The notes beneath the pieces are model-generated. The model saw nothing but the letters and a program-made list of their open reading frames with translations. It did not search any database and had not been told where the DNA came from. From Fictibacillus solisalsi (lineage in GTDB: Bacteria; Bacillota; Bacilli; Bacillales; Fictibacillaceae), in contig NZ_FNHW01000001.1 of NCBI RefSeq assembly GCF_900103485.1, positions 1,771,418-1,835,417 of the forward strand: a stretch of 64,000 bases of DNA. Reading direction: 5' to 3'. Made by a program: the position numbers and the translations under genes. Within the stretch, counting starts at the first letter, position 1. Each line of letters opens with the position of its first letter. Positions 62,963 to 64,000 of this stretch are shown in pieces.

Positions 62963-63066
62963 TTACTCTCGAAATCCCTGTATTATTCTCAAACATTGAA
63001 TGGTTATTCTCAAAATAAAGCGATTTATTCTCAAAAAAACCCTATTTACTCTCAAACAGTTTATAT
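62963..63066. repeat. Five-unit degenerate tandem repeat, 21-bp period
   Basis: TTAYTCTCAAA begins at 62963, 62983, 63004, 63025 and 63046, so the spacing is 20, 21, 21 and 21 bases. Only the first 11 bases of each unit are conserved; the remaining 10 vary. The first unit has one G for A. It lies between sodA and the tRNA terminator. Confidence 0.8.
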
Positions 63067-63114
63067 CGACCCTATTCGAGTATATTCGACTCATTGATTT
63101 TGAAAGTATGCAAA

Positions 63115-63144
63115 CAAAAAACCTTTGCCTGAAAGGCAAAGGTT
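63115..63144 (-). terminator. Intrinsic terminator of the tRNA cluster
   Basis: A 9-bp stem (ACCTTTGCC/GGCAAAGGT) is followed by six T on the minus strand, 16 bp after tRNA-Phe. Confidence 0.92.
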
Positions 63145-63159
63145 ACGTATGTATAGAAA

Positions 63160-63235
<76 letters not shown>

Positions 63236-63239
63236 ACTT

Positions 63240-63316
<77 letters not shown>

Positions 63317-63435
63317 ATGATATTAAGGTTTTGGACGATGAGTCCAAGTTTGTTGTCTCTTCCTCTACGCGATTTTTTCTTGAAGTGTATCCGTCGAGAC
63401 AAGCCATCATTGGTGCTGATTCACCGTCGTAGGCT

Positions 63436-63473
63436 TGCTCCACCCCGCGATGATATTATGGTTTTGGACGATG
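63436..63473 (-). repeat. Duplicate of the tRNA-fMet 5' end and its flank
   Basis: These 38 bases repeat 63303-63340 with one change (T for A). The copy contains the first 14 bases of tRNA-fMet (CGCGGGGTGGAGCA) plus 24 bases of upstream flank, but no remaining tRNA body. It is a pseudogene fragment. The rest of the 202-bp gap between tRNA-fMet and tRNA-Ser shows no gene. Confidence 0.85.
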
Positions 63474-63518
63474 TTTCTGTCCACAGATGAGGAACTTTTC
63501 CTCTATAAAATAAGTAAA

Positions 63519-63611
63519 TGGAGGAGGTAGAGGGATTCGAACCCCCGCGAGCCGCTAAGCCCCTGTCGGTTTTCAAGACCGATCCCTTCAGCCAGACTTG
63601 GGTATACCTCC
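63519..63611 (-). tRNA. tRNA-Ser (anticodon TGA)
   Basis: The 93-base gene has acceptor arms GGAGGTA/TACCTCC, a long variable arm, anticodon loop CTTGAAA reading TGA, and an encoded CCA. The discriminator base reads T, where serine tRNAs usually have G. Confidence 0.95.
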
Positions 63612-63624
63612 GTATGATTGTATG

Positions 63625-63701
63625 TGGTGGACCCTGTAGGACTCGAACCTACGACCAATCGGTTATGAGCCGACCGCTCTGACCAACTGAGCTAAGGGTC
63701 C
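63625..63701 (-). tRNA. tRNA-Ile2 (CAT anticodon, lysidine type)
   Basis: Acceptor GGACCCT/AGGGTCC, D arm AGCTCAGTTGGTCAGAGC, anticodon loop CTCATAA and T arm GTAGGTTCGAGTCCTAC closely resemble the Bacillus tRNA-Ile with CAT anticodon, which TilS converts to read ATA. Elongator Met is less likely because a typical elongator Met gene lies two genes upstream. CCA is encoded. Confidence 0.75.
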
Positions 63702-63735
63702 ATGTGGTTTCAGTATATCATATATGTAAGTAAAA

Positions 63736-63812
63736 TGGGGCGACCGATGGGAATCGAACCCACGAATGCCGGAACCACAATCCGGTGCGTTAACCACTTC
63801 GCCACGATCGCC
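63736..63812 (-). tRNA. tRNA-His (anticodon GTG)
   Basis: The extra G at position -1 opposite C73, acceptor GCGATCG/CGGTCGC, anticodon loop TTGTGGT reading GTG and encoded CCA are typical of tRNA-His. Confidence 0.96.
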
Positions 63813-63826
63813 ATCGCCTAAAAGAA

Positions 63827-63903
63827 TGGTAGCGGCGGAGGGGATCGAACCCCCGACCTCACGGGTATGAACCGTACGCTCTAGCCAGCTGAGCTACACC
63901 GCC
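63827..63903 (-). tRNA. Elongator tRNA-Met (anticodon CAT)
   Basis: Acceptor GGCGGTG/CGCCGCT, D arm AGCTCAGCTGGCTAGAGC, anticodon loop TTCATAC and T arm GGGGGTTCGATCCCC match Bacillus elongator Met. CCA is encoded. Confidence 0.93.
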
Positions 63904-63908
63904 ATAGT

Positions 63909-63983
63909 TGGCTCCACAGGTAGGACTCGAACCTACGACCGATCGGTTAACAGCCGATAGCTCTACCACTGAGCTACTGTGGA
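63909..63983 (-). tRNA. tRNA-Asn (anticodon GTT)
   Basis: Acceptor TCCACAG/CTGTGGA, D arm AGCTCAGTGGTAGAGC, anticodon loop CTGTTAA reading GTT, discriminator G and encoded CCA. The cluster probably continues beyond the right edge. Confidence 0.95.
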
Positions 63984-64000
63984 ACAATTATGTTGTCCGC

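Noticed and set aside
62963-63066. CRISPR array
   Set aside because: Repeats are 11 bases with 10-base spacers, too short for any CRISPR type, and no cas genes are present.
63436-63473. An additional functional tRNA-Met gene
   Set aside because: Only the first 14 bases of the tRNA are present; the anticodon and T arms are missing.

Overview
This 64 kb window is chromosomal DNA from an endospore-forming, naturally competent member of the Bacillaceae. The evidence is gene content and gene order: a complete spoIIIA operon, the comG pseudopilus operon, the yqh/yqg neighbourhood of Bacillus subtilis in nearly the same order (xseA-nusB-yqhY-accCB-spoIIIA-efp-yqhT-yqhS-yqhR-yqhQ-yqhP-yqhO-mntR ... 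lipM-yqhL-gcvPB/PA/T-yqhH-yqhG ... comG ... yqgX-yqgV-yqgT-glcK-yqgQ ... yqgN-rpmG ... phoU-pst-pbpA-yqgE-sodA), TTG/GTG starts with strong Shine-Dalgarno sequences, and 3'-CCA-encoding tRNAs. Some genes are not at this place in B. subtilis: an adenosylcobalamin-dependent ribonucleotide reductase, an M42 peptidase, a MidA-like methyltransferase and a four-gene glucan cassette. This points to a relative such as Fictibacillus or another deep Bacillaceae genus, but the species cannot be fixed from this sequence alone. I see no prophage, insertion sequence, CRISPR array or rRNA.

Layout. 1-4.3 kb: xseA (cut by the window edge), nusB, yqhY, accC, accB, all on minus. 4.3-9.5 kb: spoIIIAA-AH, the mother-cell half of the feeding-tube/secretion complex of the forespore. 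9.6-18 kb: efp, papA, aroQ, membrane proteins of the yqh group, a patatin-like lipase, the Mn regulator mntR, and nrdJ with candidate NrdR boxes. 18.3-24 kb: lipM, yqhL and the glycine cleavage operon behind a tandem glycine riboswitch with an attenuator. 24-28.4 kb: the helicase pair yqhH/yqhG, moaA, yqzE and aroK. 28.4-32.3 kb: comGA-GG, with aroK translationally coupled to its end. 32.4-39.7 kb: a lone tRNA-Gln, small sporulator-type membrane proteins, a structured intergenic repeat, YqgX, YqgV, YqgT, glucokinase and an M42 peptidase. 39.9-43.9 kb: an unknown secreted-type protein, a HAD phosphatase, MobA, a DUF92 protein, 5-formyl-THF cyclo-ligase and L33.

44-52 kb holds the most interesting locus: a tight four-gene operon encoding an HTH-DUF4912 protein, a 925-residue GH57 branching enzyme/GT4 glycosyltransferase fusion, an 803-residue nucleotidyltransferase fused to a phosphohexomutase-like domain that lacks the catalytic motifs, and a GH15 glucoamylase-like hydrolase. 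Together they look like a self-contained system that builds, branches and trims an alpha-glucan of unknown role.

52-62.6 kb: two small membrane proteins, the phosphate operon pstS-C-A-B-B-phoU behind four PhoP half-sites at exact 11-bp spacing, penicillin-binding protein pbpA, the transporter yqgE and sodA. 62.7-64 kb: a 21-bp periodic repeat and a seven-tRNA cluster (Asn, Met, His, Ile2, Ser, fMet, Phe) with a duplicated fragment of the fMet gene. Most genes are on the minus strand; the plus-strand islands are mostly bounded by bidirectional terminators.
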